NCBI GenBank assembly: GCA_015143295.1
Contig: CM026553.1
Span: 2,689,912 to 2,753,911, forward strand
Source of the DNA: Tetracentron sinense
Taxonomy: Eukaryota; Streptophyta; Magnoliopsida; Trochodendrales; Trochodendraceae
Direction: 5' to 3'
DNA: 64,000 bases
Part shown: piece by piece, positions 44,906 to 55,995 of the stretch
Numbering within the stretch: position 1 is the first letter of the stretch
Layout: each line of letters begins with the position of its first letter
The notes under the pieces: model-generated
Told to the model about the DNA's origin: nothing
Databases searched by the model: none
The model's input: only the letters and a program-made list of their open reading frames with translations
Position numbers and translations under genes: made by a program

Positions 44906-46157
44906 AGCACACCGTTCGAAGTACACAGTGCATCCAGGGGGTACAAAGATGTACCGGAACCTCAAGAGTCACTTTTGGTGGTGGAATATGAAGAGGGAGA
45001 TTGCGGAATATGTAGCACGGTGCTTGGTGTGTCAACAGGTAAAAGCAGAACACATGCGACCCGCCGGTCTATTGCATTCTCTTCCTATTCCCGAATGGAA
45101 ATGGGAGAACATATCCATGGATTTCATAGTTGGCTTGCCAAAGACGGCAAGGGGCTCAGATGCGATATGGGTAGTAGTGGATCGTTTGACGAAGTCCGCT
45201 CATTTCTTACCTTACCGAACTACTTTCAACTCTAGCCAGTTAGCCGCTTTGTACATCAAGGAAGTGGTGAGGTTACACGGAGTGCCCGTCAGTATTGTGT
45301 CAGATCGGGATCCAAGATTCACATCACGATTCTGGAAAAGCTTTCAGGAAGCTATGGGTTCCCGACTTGATTTCAGCACTGCTTTTCATCCACAGACGGA
45401 TGGACAAACCGAGAGAGTGAACCAAGTCATTGAAGACATGCTTCGGGCTTGTATGTTGGATTTCAGAGGCAGTTGGGAAGAGCACTTGCCTTTGGTTGAA
45501 TTTGCCTATAATAACAGCTATCAGGCAAGTATCCAAATGGCACCATTTGAGGCCTTGTATGGGCAAAGTTGTAGGTCTCCTCTCTATTGGGATGAGGTAG
45601 GAGAAAGGAAAGTACTTGGTCCGGAGTTGATTGAGCAAACTGCAAACACAGTTAAGATCATTCGGGATAGATTGAAAGCTGCTCAAGATCGCCAGAAAAG
45701 CTATGCGGACACACGCCGTAGGGACTTGGAATTTCAAGTAGGGGATCAAGTTTTTGTGAAAGTATCTCCTAGCAAAGGGATCATGAGATTTGGCAAGCGA
45801 GGCAAGCTCAGTCCTCAGTATGTTGGGCCTTTTGAGATTATCACACGGGTTGGTGAAGTTGCTTATCATGTAGCTCTCCCATCTCACATGGCCGTAGTTC
45901 ACAACGTCTTCCATGTGTCTATGCTTCGGAAGTACATTGCGGATCCTTCGCATGTCATGGACTTGGAACCGTTGGAGATTCGAGAGGACCTCACCTTGAT
46001 TGAAAGGCCAGTTCAGATTTTGGATCGAAGGGATCAGGTGCTTCGCAACAAGACAATCCCTTTGGTTCTTGTGCAATGGCAGCACCATGCTCGGGAAGAA
46101 GCTACATGGGAGCGTGAAGCCGAAGTCAGAGCAAAGTACCCAGAATTAACTGAATGA
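44894..46157 (+). CDS. T3 integrase and chromodomain, open but without its own start
   Basis: An uninterrupted frame of about 420 codons: HHCC zinc domain ([14 protein letters not shown]...CLVCQQ), DDE core ([34 protein letters not shown]), GPY/F module, chromodomain-like end, stop TGA 46155-46157. Integrases of this type insert the cDNA, and the chromodomain can recognise heterochromatin marks. There is no ATG at the junction and the gag ATG is in another frame, so expression would need re-initiation, or an internal ATG near 44949 that would lose part of the zinc domain. Every other integrase in this window is interrupted or lies in a broken Pol. Confidence 0.85.
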
Positions 46158-46220
46158 GTTTTTGGTATAACTTTGTATATGACTGGTAATTTTCTTTGGT
46201 CTGTAATGCAAGTAATGTCT

Positions 46221-46257
46221 AAATTTCGAGGACGAAATTTTTGTAAGGAGGGGAGAA
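46221..46257 (+). promoter_or_regulatory. T3 pre-PPT inverted repeat and polypurine tract
   Basis: AAATTTCG-AGGA-CGAAATTT (46221-46240), then the purine run AAGGAGGGGAGAA to the LTR start at 46258. Confidence 0.92.
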
Positions 46258-46936
46258 TGTAGAGCCCCTGACCTTTTCACAGTTAAGGCATGACATTCTC
46301 GTTGTCATTTTGCCTTTAAAGAGGTGTAATTAATAAATAAGGAAGAAATTGGAAATTTCAAAATGTTAGAAATGTTCCTTTTTGAAGTACGAGCCCAACG
46401 CAAGTTGAATCGCCAAAATCGGACGAACGAGTCAAAAGATATGGCCAAAACAGTCTGGACCTGTAGGCAATCGTAGCTCGGTTATGCACTAAGGACGTAG
46501 CTCAGTTATGCACTAAGGACGTAGCGCGGAAGGCACTAAGGTCGTGCTCTGACGTCGTACTCTGATAACGTAGCACAGACAACGTACTCTGATAACGTAT
46601 ACGTTGTGTATCCGTTGTACAGCTCACAACGGGTACGTTGTACAGCACAACGGGCACGTTGTACATAAGACAACGGACTACGAGCTCAGCACTATGCACG
46701 ACATAACGTGACAACGGGTTCGGCACCCTTCACAACGGACAACGTGTTTGGTACTATTCACAACGGACAACGAGTTGGCACTATTCACAGCACAACGAGT
46801 TGGCACTATTCACAGCACAACAAGTTGGCACTGTTCACAGCACAACGTGTGTGGCACTGTTCACAGCACAACGAGTTGGCACTGTTCACAGCACAACGAG
46901 TTCGGCACTCGTGTTTTTACAGAAATTCAGTAAGGG
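46258..46936 (+). repeat. T3 3' LTR, truncated
   Basis: TGTAGAGCCCC through the U3 array (46463-46909) to TTCAGTAAGGG, where it stops and copia-like sequence follows. About 1.8 kb of LTR is missing. Confidence 0.93.
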
Positions 46937-46994
46937 ATTAGATGTATGCCCCCCAAGAACTGTTTTTCTAACATTAAAAAGCGGCATACTTTCA
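46937..46994 (+). repeat. Copia LTR end fragment (C1 family, plus orientation)
   Basis: GATGTATGCCCCCCAAGAAC...TACTTTCA matches the complement of the C1 LTR end at 40238-40296, so a C1-type LTR lay here in the opposite orientation. It joins the cut T3 LTR directly. Confidence 0.7.
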
Positions 46995-47277
46995 CTAACA
47001 ATGTGTAAGTTAGTAGTAATACATTGTCCAAATGTATCTTGAATAACTTAGAACAATTCTAGATCTACAAACCATATCTCCTTAACAATTAGTTAGTAAC
47101 TAATTGGATGATTTTTCTACAATGTTACCTAAGGGATAAAGTAGTCTCATCTAATGAGATACTTTTAATACATTACCCAATGTAGAAGACAATGTATGAA
47201 TGTAAAATATGCTTTTATTGATTAAGTAGACTAATACAATTCCAGAATGGCTTTTGTGGGCATATATGTCTAACAAT
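46995..47277 (-). repeat. C3: copia LTR 5' fragment
   Basis: Minus strand TGTTAGACATATATGCCCAC at 47277, the same kind of start as C2 but a different family downstream. Confidence 0.55.
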
Positions 47278-47631
47278 TTTGTCCTTGGACAGTTGCCTTA
47301 GGCATGGCCTGGACTTAGGGTTTTTTCCAAGAAATCCTAATCATTTGAATTTCATAGAGTTAGGATTCAATCCTAAGTGTTTAACTATTTTCAAATTAGA
47401 AAGACAGGTGTATGTTCCCATCTAAAGGCTAAATTTTAGCCACTTCTTTTCTGAAATTAAGTGATGATTTGACTTTATCTTCTTGAGCTAACTCGTTTCG
47501 TATGTTCTCCCCCTTTCTTTTACAAAATGACAGGACAACCGAGATAATTCTTTGGATCCAAAAACCTTTGTCAAATTGATACTGATGAAAATGATACAAA
47601 TGGGGCGAGCCTGAATCGCTAGCTTGAAATC
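47278..47631. other. Unassigned sequence
   Basis: AT-rich, with no frame or repeat recognised. Confidence 0.5.
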
Positions 47632-47817
47632 ATGGGACCGTTTGGGGTCAAAGATGTAAAGTTGCTTCCATTTGATGATCCCAGGGAATGGGTTCTTCAT
47701 GATGATCACTTGGCGATTACTTTAGAGGAGGCTTGTAGAGCACATGAGTTAAAGGAGCAGCTACGTTTTGACGCTGAAATGATTGAAGCTGCTTTAATTT
47801 CTCTGCGCACCCAGTGA
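47632..47817 (+). CDS. Possible coding fragment, 61 codons, unknown
   Basis: An open frame with ordinary composition (REWVLHDDHLAITLEEACRAHELKEQL) and a TGA stop at its end; frame-like sequence seems to continue beyond it. Could be a piece of a transposon ORF or a host gene fragment. No family recognised. Confidence 0.25.
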   Translation: MGPFGVKDVKLLPFDDPREWVLHDDHLAITLEEACRAHELKEQLRFDAEMIEAALISLRTQ

Positions 47818-48030
47818 TCTATCAGGAAATCTAAGAGACTCGCTCGTAATATTGGATAGACATCTAGGTCGATGACCGTTGAAGAGTCCATTGAGCCTAC
47901 AAGAGTTATTTCCAGGGTAACACTGATCAACACTGGTTCTAAATTTGCAAGAACCAAGGCATTGGTAATAGTGAATATAGCAAGTGTTAACCCTACTTGT
48001 GAAGTTCTTCAGACAGAGCAAGAAGCACTA

Positions 48031-49150
48031 TGTCGTGCCCCAAAATCTCACCTAGGAGTTAGGTGTGACTTTGTGCATGACTAACCTACCATATCAAACC
48101 ATCCTGCAAAATATACAAGATATAGACATAGCGGAAGCAAAATTAAAGTACGGAAGTGAAACAATGCGGAAGTGTGAACTAAAAATATCTTTTCAATACA
48201 GGAACAATATTCTAAGTTTAATACAATGACATGAGTCAATGTAAGAGTGGACATGCCCACCCATCAAAATACAAAATATAAAACTCTTTATCTCTCAGTA
48301 GTCACCCTGATAGGGCCAACTATCTAAGTCTCTAGCCTCCGCCTGAGGCACTAATACAGGCTCCATATGAGGCTCCTCCTCACCATATTCTTCCTTGATC
48401 CATGGACTAGAAGCACAGATATCGAATGGTGTACCTATCGATATCAAAATGTACGGTTGAGTATTGAAACAACAATGATATAATACAATTCATAGTATAC
48501 AGAAAATTAAACAATACATTAATGTGCATGCAATAAACCCAAGTTCAAACTCCTCATTTAAGTCACATGTGCATATTACATAGATCATACTTGAAATTAG
48601 CTTTTCGTGTTTTCAAAACTTGTTTGTCGTGCTTAAAACATTATTCTTGCCTTGTTCTTGTTCTTGTCATGTGAAAATCATGCTTGTCTTGTTCTTGTTT
48701 GAATCATAATTGTCTTGTCTTGCTTGTCTTATTCATGTTGGAATCATACTTGAAATTAGTTTTTTGTGTTTTCAAAACTTGTTTGTCGTGCTTAAAACAT
48801 TATTCTTGCCTTGTTCTTGTTCTTGTCATGTGAAAATCATGCTTGTCTTGTTCTTGTTTGAATCATACTTGTCTTGTCCTTGTTGGAATCATACTTTTCT
48901 TCTCTTGTTCTAGAAGCCAGATATTAGTGCCCTTGAAACGGCTTGAAAGCCGGGTATATAAATACCCCTCATCAAAAAACTTGAAGTCCGGTGTGTAAAC
49001 ACCCTTCATTTAAATGGAAAGAGGCACACTAGTATCCTTGACCAACCCAAAGTTTGGCATTATTATTCGTTCGTGAAATCACTTGTCTTGTGGTTTAGTT
49101 TACTGTCAATTACTTGTATTTAGAAAATCTCGATTATGCAATACATGCTT
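48031..49150 (-). repeat. S4: reversed chromovirus LTR, 3' part (left edge clear, right edge approximate)
   Basis: Plus-strand start TGTCGTGCCCC is the complement of an LTR end. It contains hairpin 48245-48262, a decayed small ORF 48295-48444, and a spacer with a duplicated CTTGTTCTTGTCATGTGAAAATCATG block (48650 and 48830). U3 and leader were not recognised, so it is truncated. Confidence 0.75.
48295..48444 (-). pseudogene. LTR small ORF remnant (S4), start codon lost
   Basis: Frame of 49 codons with PFDIC, PWIKEEY and the RDLDSWPY...DY tail, stop TGA. The start reads ATA-TCG-ATA-GGT in place of ATG-TCG-GCA-GGT, so initiation is lost while the rest stays open. The upstream hairpin is decayed too. 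Confidence 0.6.
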
Positions 49151-49788
49151 GTGCATAAAGACTTTTGTGAACATCATCTTCTTCTTCTTCTTCTTCAATA
49201 CGAAGGTAGCTAAACTTACAATGGAGATCTTCTTCTTCTACTTCTTCCTTGAACACACCATTGAGGGGTTTCAGATTTAGGAAGGGTTTCATATAAGGGG
49301 AAGAAGCAACAATGAGGGAATTTTGGATAGAAAAACAAAAGTTTAAACACGTGTTCTAGTCTCGCATGCATGGGTGCCTACATAAATAAGTTCCTATAAG
49401 TAAGGCCCATTTCCAGGTTTTTTCGAAAACCGGGGCCCATTTCTATACGTTTCCCTACAATCTTTAATGAAAAAAAGAGGAAAGGAAGATGGAGGTTTTC
49501 ACGTTTGAGGAATGACTATCTATTCAGATTTCTAGCAGGCAAGGTGATTGGCTTGTACTTGACTACAAGAACAATATACTTGGAGATGGAGATCCCTTGC
49601 TGGTGGCCCTGGCGTATGATAGAGCCTGCCAACACCTAAATCCTAACTAAACCCAAATCAAAGACCAAGGAAATCAAATTCAAGTCAAAGACCCTAAGTC
49701 AAAAATCAAAGGTGGGTAAAATTAAATACAAAACAAACACTAAATCAAGGGTTATGCTAATATCACTCATGGTTTGCATCACTATACT
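49151..49788. other. Unassigned sequence between S4 and T4
   Basis: Includes TTC-repeat stretches (49180-49245) and a short open stretch near 49500-49640. It may contain remains of the S4 leader and U3, but I cannot align it. Confidence 0.4.
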
Positions 49789-50067
49789 TGTCGTGCCCCA
49801 AAATACCGCTGGGAGTTAAGGGATACTTTAGGTGTGACTATATATGCCTTCCAAACCCTCCTGTAATGAACAAGGTGAAACATAATGCAATAGAGATGTA
49901 AAACAGAATGCGGAAGCTTAAATACAATGCGGAAGCGTAAACCAACATTTTCTTTTCTTTCTTCTATGAACCATGTCAGTATTCCAAGTTAGATACACAA
50001 CATCAACAGTAAAGGTGGACATGCCCACCGATCAAAATACAAAAAGAAACTCTCATAGTCACTCAGC

Positions 50068-50208
50068 TTAACAGTAATCTAGATACGGCCACACATCTAG
50101 ATCTCTATCCACCTGCCTCTGCATCAAGATAGACGGCTCTCTCTCCTCCACATATTCCTCTTTAACCCAAGGCTCGGGGTCGAAGGTACCCTCTGGACCT
50201 GCCGACAT
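50068..50208 (-). CDS. LTR small ORF (T4), 46 aa
   Basis: MSAG start, DPEPWVKEEYVEERE, RDLDVWPYLDYC tail, stop TAA. Same length class as the T2 copy but with many base changes, mostly synonymous or conservative, and no indel breaking the frame, although the Pol of this element is badly decayed. Confidence 0.65.
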   Translation of the reverse strand: MSAGPEGTFDPEPWVKEEYVEEREPSILMQRQVDRDLDVWPYLDYC

Positions 50209-50670
50209 GAAAGTACGCCTGAGTATGGAATACTCAATGAGTACAAGCTACTAGCTAACAATAGTAATAACAACACAATAGAAACAATGTGATATAATTC
50301 ATCACATCAATTTAAAACAATTATAATAATATATGACATTCATAGCATCAAAATTAAAGCAATGTAGTAATCATGACATGCATGAGTGAATGCGAAAACT
50401 CATATAAAACTCATACTTTAAAGGTCATGTCTTGTTCTTGAAAATAGTCTTTCGTATTTTCTTCAAAACTTGTTTGTCATGTTAAAACTTGTTCTAGTTT
50501 CGTGGGAATCACATGTATCTTGTCTTGCTTAGAATCACTTGTCTAGCTTGCCATGACTTGACTTGCTTACTTGTGAGCCAGATGTTAGTGCCCTTGTAGC
50601 GACTTGTGAGTCGGGAATGTAAATTCCCTTCAGCGAATATATATATAGAAAACGAGTAAACCAACATCCT

Positions 50671-51015
50671 TGACCGGCCCTTTGTCTGGCTTGATCAACT
50701 TGTTTTCTTGTGAGCCAGGTATGACATATTTTGCGATATGCCCTACCCTTGACCGGCCCGATGTCTGGCTTTATCAACTTGTTTTCTTGTTAGCCAGGTA
50801 TGACATATCTTGAGATATGCCCTACCCTTGACCGGCCCGATGTCCGGCTTTATCAACTTATTTTCTTATGAGCCAGGTATGACATATCCAGAGGATATGC
50901 CCTACCCTTGATCGGCCCGATGTCCAACTTTATCAACTTGTTTTCTTGTGAGCCAGGTATGACATATCCGGGGGATATGCCCGACCCTTGACCGGCCCGA
51001 TGTTCGGCTTTATCA
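50671..51015 (-). repeat. T4 LTR tandem repeat (79-80 bp, four-plus copies)
   Basis: TGACCGGCCC-type starts at 50671, 50750, 50829, 50909 and 50989 (plus coordinates), with AGCCAGGTATGACATAT in each unit. Lies in the variable spacer. Confidence 0.95.
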
Positions 51016-51871
51016 TTCGTATCGTAAATCACATTTCATATACTTATACTTTAGAAAAACCCGGTTGATTCATGCATGTGTGTGTGTGTAGCATTTGTGG
51101 AAATGGTGATGACATGAGTGATCAAAAGGGAAAACACAAAACATTTCAATCCTTCTTATAATCATGTGACAATGCGAGTAAGATGGAAGCTTTAAATCAT
51201 TTTTACCATTTAGGAAGAATCACTCGACTTATGCTTTCATAATTTTCATTAAATTCATTTAAATTTCCATTCATGCATTTCATCGAACACATACTGTGCA
51301 ACACATTCAAAGTCATTCTATTCAAGTTCTTAGTGAATACATTTCATCAAACACATGGGGTGTAATCATTATGCATGAAATGCCCTTCCACCATTTTTCA
51401 TCACACACAACGCATCACATCCATAGGGCATCCAATCGCCTCACCCTTCATCCATTCACACATCCCATACCATTTATTATCTTATTCATTTTTGGAGAAG
51501 TTAAGGCATTACAACAAGAAAAGGGAAAATAGGGGAGATCAATACACTCTATTCATAAGGAAATCTAGGTTATTATCAAGGGAGTTAGTAGGGTGTACTA
51601 ACCTTAGTATCAAAGCTTGATCTTGGAGGAAACCCTTGATTTGGAAAACCCTCAACTTGATGGAGAAGCAACCCTTGAGGAGGAAGATCTTGCTTGATAG
51701 GGCATGATCCAAGCTTGAAAATCTTCAAGCTTGAGCTCCCTTTATCCCAGATCCAACACCCCTCTTGGATTTCTCTTTCTCCTTTCTCTCCTCTAGGTCT
51801 AAAAAACCCCAAATGTGTTTCACTTAGAAGCCAAAGGTTTAAAACCCTTAATTTCAGACTCAGCACACACG

Positions 51872-52093
51872 TGCGATCGATCGTACACTAACTGCGATCG
51901 ATCGATCGCACATAGGGGCGATCTGTCGCACTGAATTCTGAAAGTTTTGGTTTGATTTTTCCCTGCATGCAATCGATCATGAACTTTTGTGATCGATTGC
52001 AGATCCCGGTGATCTATCGCACCTGAAAACCCATCTATCGCACTTGGTCCAGAATGTTTTTATTCAATTTCCCCTGCATGTGATCGATCGCAC
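51872..52093 (-). repeat. T4 U3 repeat cassette (TGCGATCGATCGCA type)
   Basis: Palindromes TGCGATCGATCG and relatives, spaced irregularly. A different word from T1/T2, at the same U3 position. Confidence 0.85.
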
Positions 52094-52300
52094 TTCCCAG
52101 ATTTTGGTTTCTTCCACCTGCAGACCCCTAGGGGTGTTTCCAACCTCATTTTCACTATCTTTAGGGCTCTAAACTTCCTTCTTCATGCTGCACATGGGTC
52201 GTTATCACTCATTTCTCATAAACACCCATTCCAAGCATGTGGAAAGCCATTTGTCTTTAAATACACTATTTATTAGTCACAGAAAGTTCCCGGAGCTACA

Positions 52301-52334
52301 TCCCCCCCTTACAAAAATTTCATCCTCAAAATTT
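52301..52334 (-). promoter_or_regulatory. T4 polypurine tract and decayed pre-PPT inverted repeat
   Basis: AAGGGGGGGA (52310-52301, minus) preceded by AAATTTTGAGGATGAAATTT, the T1 stem with two transitions. Confidence 0.9.
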
Positions 52335-52389
52335 GGACAATACATACATGTACAAAACAACAACAAATACAAAAGAGAACGCCAAAGTT

Positions 52390-55300
52390 CTAAAAAAATA
52401 ATTGAGGATAGTTTTCTCTCACTTCGGCCTCTCGCTCCTATATAGCCTCTTCCATTGAATGGTGTTGCCATCTTAGAAGGATTAAGGAAATGGTATTGTT
52501 GCGTAGGACTTGCTCTCGCCTGTCCAAGATCTGGATTAGTTGTTCTATTAGCGTGAGATCCTCCTGAATGTCTACCGGTTCAAGCTCGATTACATGTGAA
52601 GTGTCTGGGATATATTTCCAAAGCATAGAGACGTGAAATACATTGTGGACCGCCGCCATATGAGGGGGTAGAGCAATCTGGTATGCAACTTCACCCACTC
52701 TGGTGATGATTTGAATGGACCCACATATCTCGGGCTGAGCTTGCCTCTCATTCCAAACCACATAACGCCCTTTGTCGGCGAGACTTTAACAAAGACCATA
52801 TCACCCACTCTGAACTCCAAATCTTTTCTTCGGTTGTCTGCATAGCTCTTTTAGCGATCTTGTGCACCCTTCAACCTTTCTCTGATTACCTTGACCCTGT
52901 CTGCAGTCTGCTCAATTAACTCGAGGCCCAACACCTTCCTTTCCTCCACTTCATCCCAATACAAAGGAGATCTACAACTTCTCCCATATAAAGCCTCAAA
53001 AGACGTCATCTAGATGCTCGCCTGATAACTGTTATTATAGGCGAACTCCACTAAAGGCAAGTTGTCTTCCCAGCTACCCTTGAAGTCTAGCATACTGGCT
53101 AGGAGCATATCTTCTATCACCTGATTCACCCTCTTAGTTTGCCCATCCGTCTGTGGATGAAAAGCAGTGCTAAAGTCTTGTCAGGAACCCATGGCACTCT
53201 AGAAACCTTTTCAGAACCTGGAGGTGAATCTTGGATTCCTGTCTGAAACAATGCTCATTGGCACTCCATGCAGTCGGACTATTTCCTTGATGTACAATGC
53301 GGCTAGTTGGTTTGAATTGAAAGTAGTCTGATAAGGTAAGAAATTGGTGGACTTCGTTAGTCTGTCAACCACTATCCAACTGGCGTCCAAGTTCTTTGCT
53401 GTCTGTGACAAGCCAACAATGAAGTCCATGGATATGTGCTCTCATTTCCACTTGGGAATAGGGAGAGACTGTAATAGACTCACCGGTCTCATGTGCTCTG
53501 ACTTCACTTGCTGACACACTAAGCACCGGGATACATACTCTGTAACATCTTTCTTCATATATGGATATGTGCTCTCATTTCCACTCGGGAATAGGGAGAG
53601 ACTGTAATAGACCCACCAGTCTCATGTGCTCTGACTTCACTTACTGACACACTAAGTACCGGGATACATACTGTGTAACATCTTTCTTCATGTTTTGCCA
53701 CCAAAAGTGCCCCTTAAGGTTTCGGTACATCTTCGTGCCCCCAGGGTGTATGATGTACTTAGAATGGTGGGCTTCATCCAAAATCTCTCTCCGAAGATCT
53801 ACATCGGCCGAAACACAAAGTCTACCCTTGAACGTGATTTCCCCATCACCATTCGTGGTGAACTCATCGCTTCCTTTGCTAACCGCCTTTTCACAGAAAG
53901 CAATTAACTCAGCATCCGCTATTTGCAACTCCCCGAATCCGATCTATGATGCACGACTTCACCATGATATTTGCCATCAATGGCCCATGAGTAGGAGGGC
54001 TAAAACTAAGGTCGAGGTTGGAAATATCTTCCAACAACTTATGCTCTCGAACCATCATATATGCAACAAGCCCATGTGACTTTCTACTCAATGCATCCGC
54101 CACCACGTTTGCTTTGCCCAGATAGTATTGAATAGAGCATTTATAATCTTTTAAGAATTTCATCCATCTCCGTTGTCTCAAGTTCAACTCCTTCTGGGAG
54201 AACAGGTACCTTATGCTTTTGTGATCTGTGAACACCTCAAATTGGTCCCCGTAGAGATAATGTTGTCATATTTTCAATGCAAATACTACTGCGGCGAGTT
54301 CCAAATCATGAGTGGGATAATTCTTCTCATGCTCCTTCAATTTCCTTGAGGCTAGGCAATGACTTTACCATGCTACATGAGCACACATCTCAACCCCACG
54401 TGAGAGGCATCACGATAAACGACAAAACCACCACTCCCAGATGAGACTGTAAGGATGGGAGCCATAGTAAGCCGCTTCTTCAAGTCCTGGAAGCTGATCT
54501 CGCATCTGTCGCTTCATGCAAATCTAGCATTCTTCTGAGTCAAGTATGTGAGCGGTGCAGCTAAACTAGAGAACCCCTCTACAAATCTCTGATAGTATCC
54601 TACCAAGCTAAGGAAACTAAGTATCTCTGTGACACTCTTGGGTCTCTCCCAGTTCATAACTGCCTCTATCTTCGTCGGATCAACTGAGATGCCTTCGGCT
54701 GACACCACGTTGCCTAAGAACACCACCTTCTCCAACCAGAATTCACACTTGCTTAACTTGGTGTATAGCCTATGCTCTCTCAACATCTCCAAAGCAAGGC
54801 AGAGGTCTCGTGCGTGATCTTCCCATGTCTGGGAATACACCAAGATGTCGTCAACGAACATAATCACGCATCGATCCAAGTACGGTCGAAACACCCGGTT
54901 CATCAGATCCATAAAGGCTGCCGACACGTTTGTTAAACCAAAAGATATCACTAAGAACTCGTAGTTCGTAGTGCCCATATCGAGTCCTAAATGCAGTTTT
55001 AGGAACATCTTCTGCCTTGATCCTCAACTGGTGGTAGCCGGATCAAAGGTCGATCTTAGAGAAATACCTTGCTCCCCTTAATTGGTCGAACAAGTCATCG
55101 ATTCTGGGTAACGGATAACGGTTCTTCATAGTTACCTTGTTCAACTACCTATAATCAATGCACATACGCATTGAGCCATCTTTCTTCTTCACAAATTGTA
55201 CCAGGCATTCCATGGTGAGACACTCGGTCTAATGAATCCCAAGCTTTGCAATTTTTCCAACTGTACTTTTAACTCCTTGAGTTTAATCAGGGTAATCCTA

Positions 55301-55859
55301 TAAGGAGCCCTAGAGATCGGAGCAATGTTGGGCACAAGCTCAATCGCAAACTCAATCTCTCTATCTGGAGGCAATCCAGGCAATTCCTCTGGAAAAACAT
55401 CCAGGAACTCACTCACAATCGGAATGGTTGAGGAGTTTGGTTCCTCTGGGTTCGCTAAGCTTAAAGCTGCGAAACAGGCAATGTCTCTTCTTTGTAGCCC
55501 TCGAAAGTGGAATGGCGTAACTCTTTCTGGTCTAAAGTTGACCATTTTCTCAAAGCATGCCACATGTCTATGGTGAGTCGATAGCCAATCCATCCTTAGG
55601 ATGACATCGAAGTCCAGGTGTTGAAAATCCAGGATGATCATGTCGACCAACAACTCATTCTGCCCCACTTGAACCACACAGTCCTTGTATATCCGGTCTG
55701 AGTTAACTTTCTTGCCAAACCGAGTCGAAATGGTTAACTCCCGCTCCAACGGACTAGATTCATCCGGAAAGCCCTTCGCAAAACTAGGCGAAACGAAGGA
55801 ATGAGTGGATCCTGTGTCGATCAACACTTGGGCTAGACATTCGTTCACTAGCAACGCTC
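52390..55859 (-). pseudogene. pol: T4 Pol polyprotein, many breaks
   Basis: Minus-strand order: protease ([10 protein letters not shown] near 55825), RT (FVDD near 54860), RNase H (FTDHKS near 54230), HHCC and DDE integrase (53860-53100), GPY/F and chromodomain (52760-52390). Frames are interrupted by several stops and shifts, among them near 55190, 54510, 53910 and 53210. A 133-bp direct duplication at the junction of the integrase zinc domain and core (units from 53430 and 53563) adds a further defect. Inactive. Confidence 0.92.
53430..53695 (-). repeat. 133-bp tandem duplication inside T4 integrase
   Basis: Sequence starting GGATATGTGCTCTCATTTCC at 53430 repeats at 53563 with a few differences. 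The unit covers the end of the zinc domain and the start of the catalytic core. Other elements here have a single copy. Confidence 0.9.
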
Positions 55860-55995
55860 CTGTGTAATTAAATAACTAACCTCAATAGATTTCAAACAAG
55901 GACATACATAACATATAAGTAGCATATAGTACACAAGCAAACACATCATACTATCGCACGCGTTAATGACTTAAAATTTCAATATTCTTACGTAC
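55860..55995 (-). other. T4 predicted gag/protease intron (136 bp)
   Basis: Minus strand CAAG|GTACGTAA ... ATTACACAG|GA. Same glycine codon as in T1, T2 and T5. Read unspliced, a stop comes two codons after the glycine (GGT-ACG-TAA). Confidence 0.75.

Larger units (their letters stand above)
41986..46936 (+). mobile_element. T3: chromovirus deletion derivative keeping only integrase-chromodomain
   Basis: A complete 5' LTR, primer site and the first 18 or so gag codons are followed directly by the integrase zinc domain. The rest of gag, the intron, protease, RT and RNase H are deleted. Polypurine tract and 679 bp of 3' LTR remain; the LTR is cut at 46936. The LTR parts that can be compared are nearly identical. 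Confidence 0.95.
49789..52300 (-). repeat. T4 3' LTR (2512 bp)
   Basis: Minus strand TGTAGCTCCGGG (52300) to GGGGCACGACA (49789). U3 repeat cassette 51872-52093, donor AAG|GTTAGTAC (first intron base 51602), 79-bp tandem repeat, hairpin 50219-50237, small ORF 50068-50208, hairpin 50014-50029. Confidence 0.95.
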
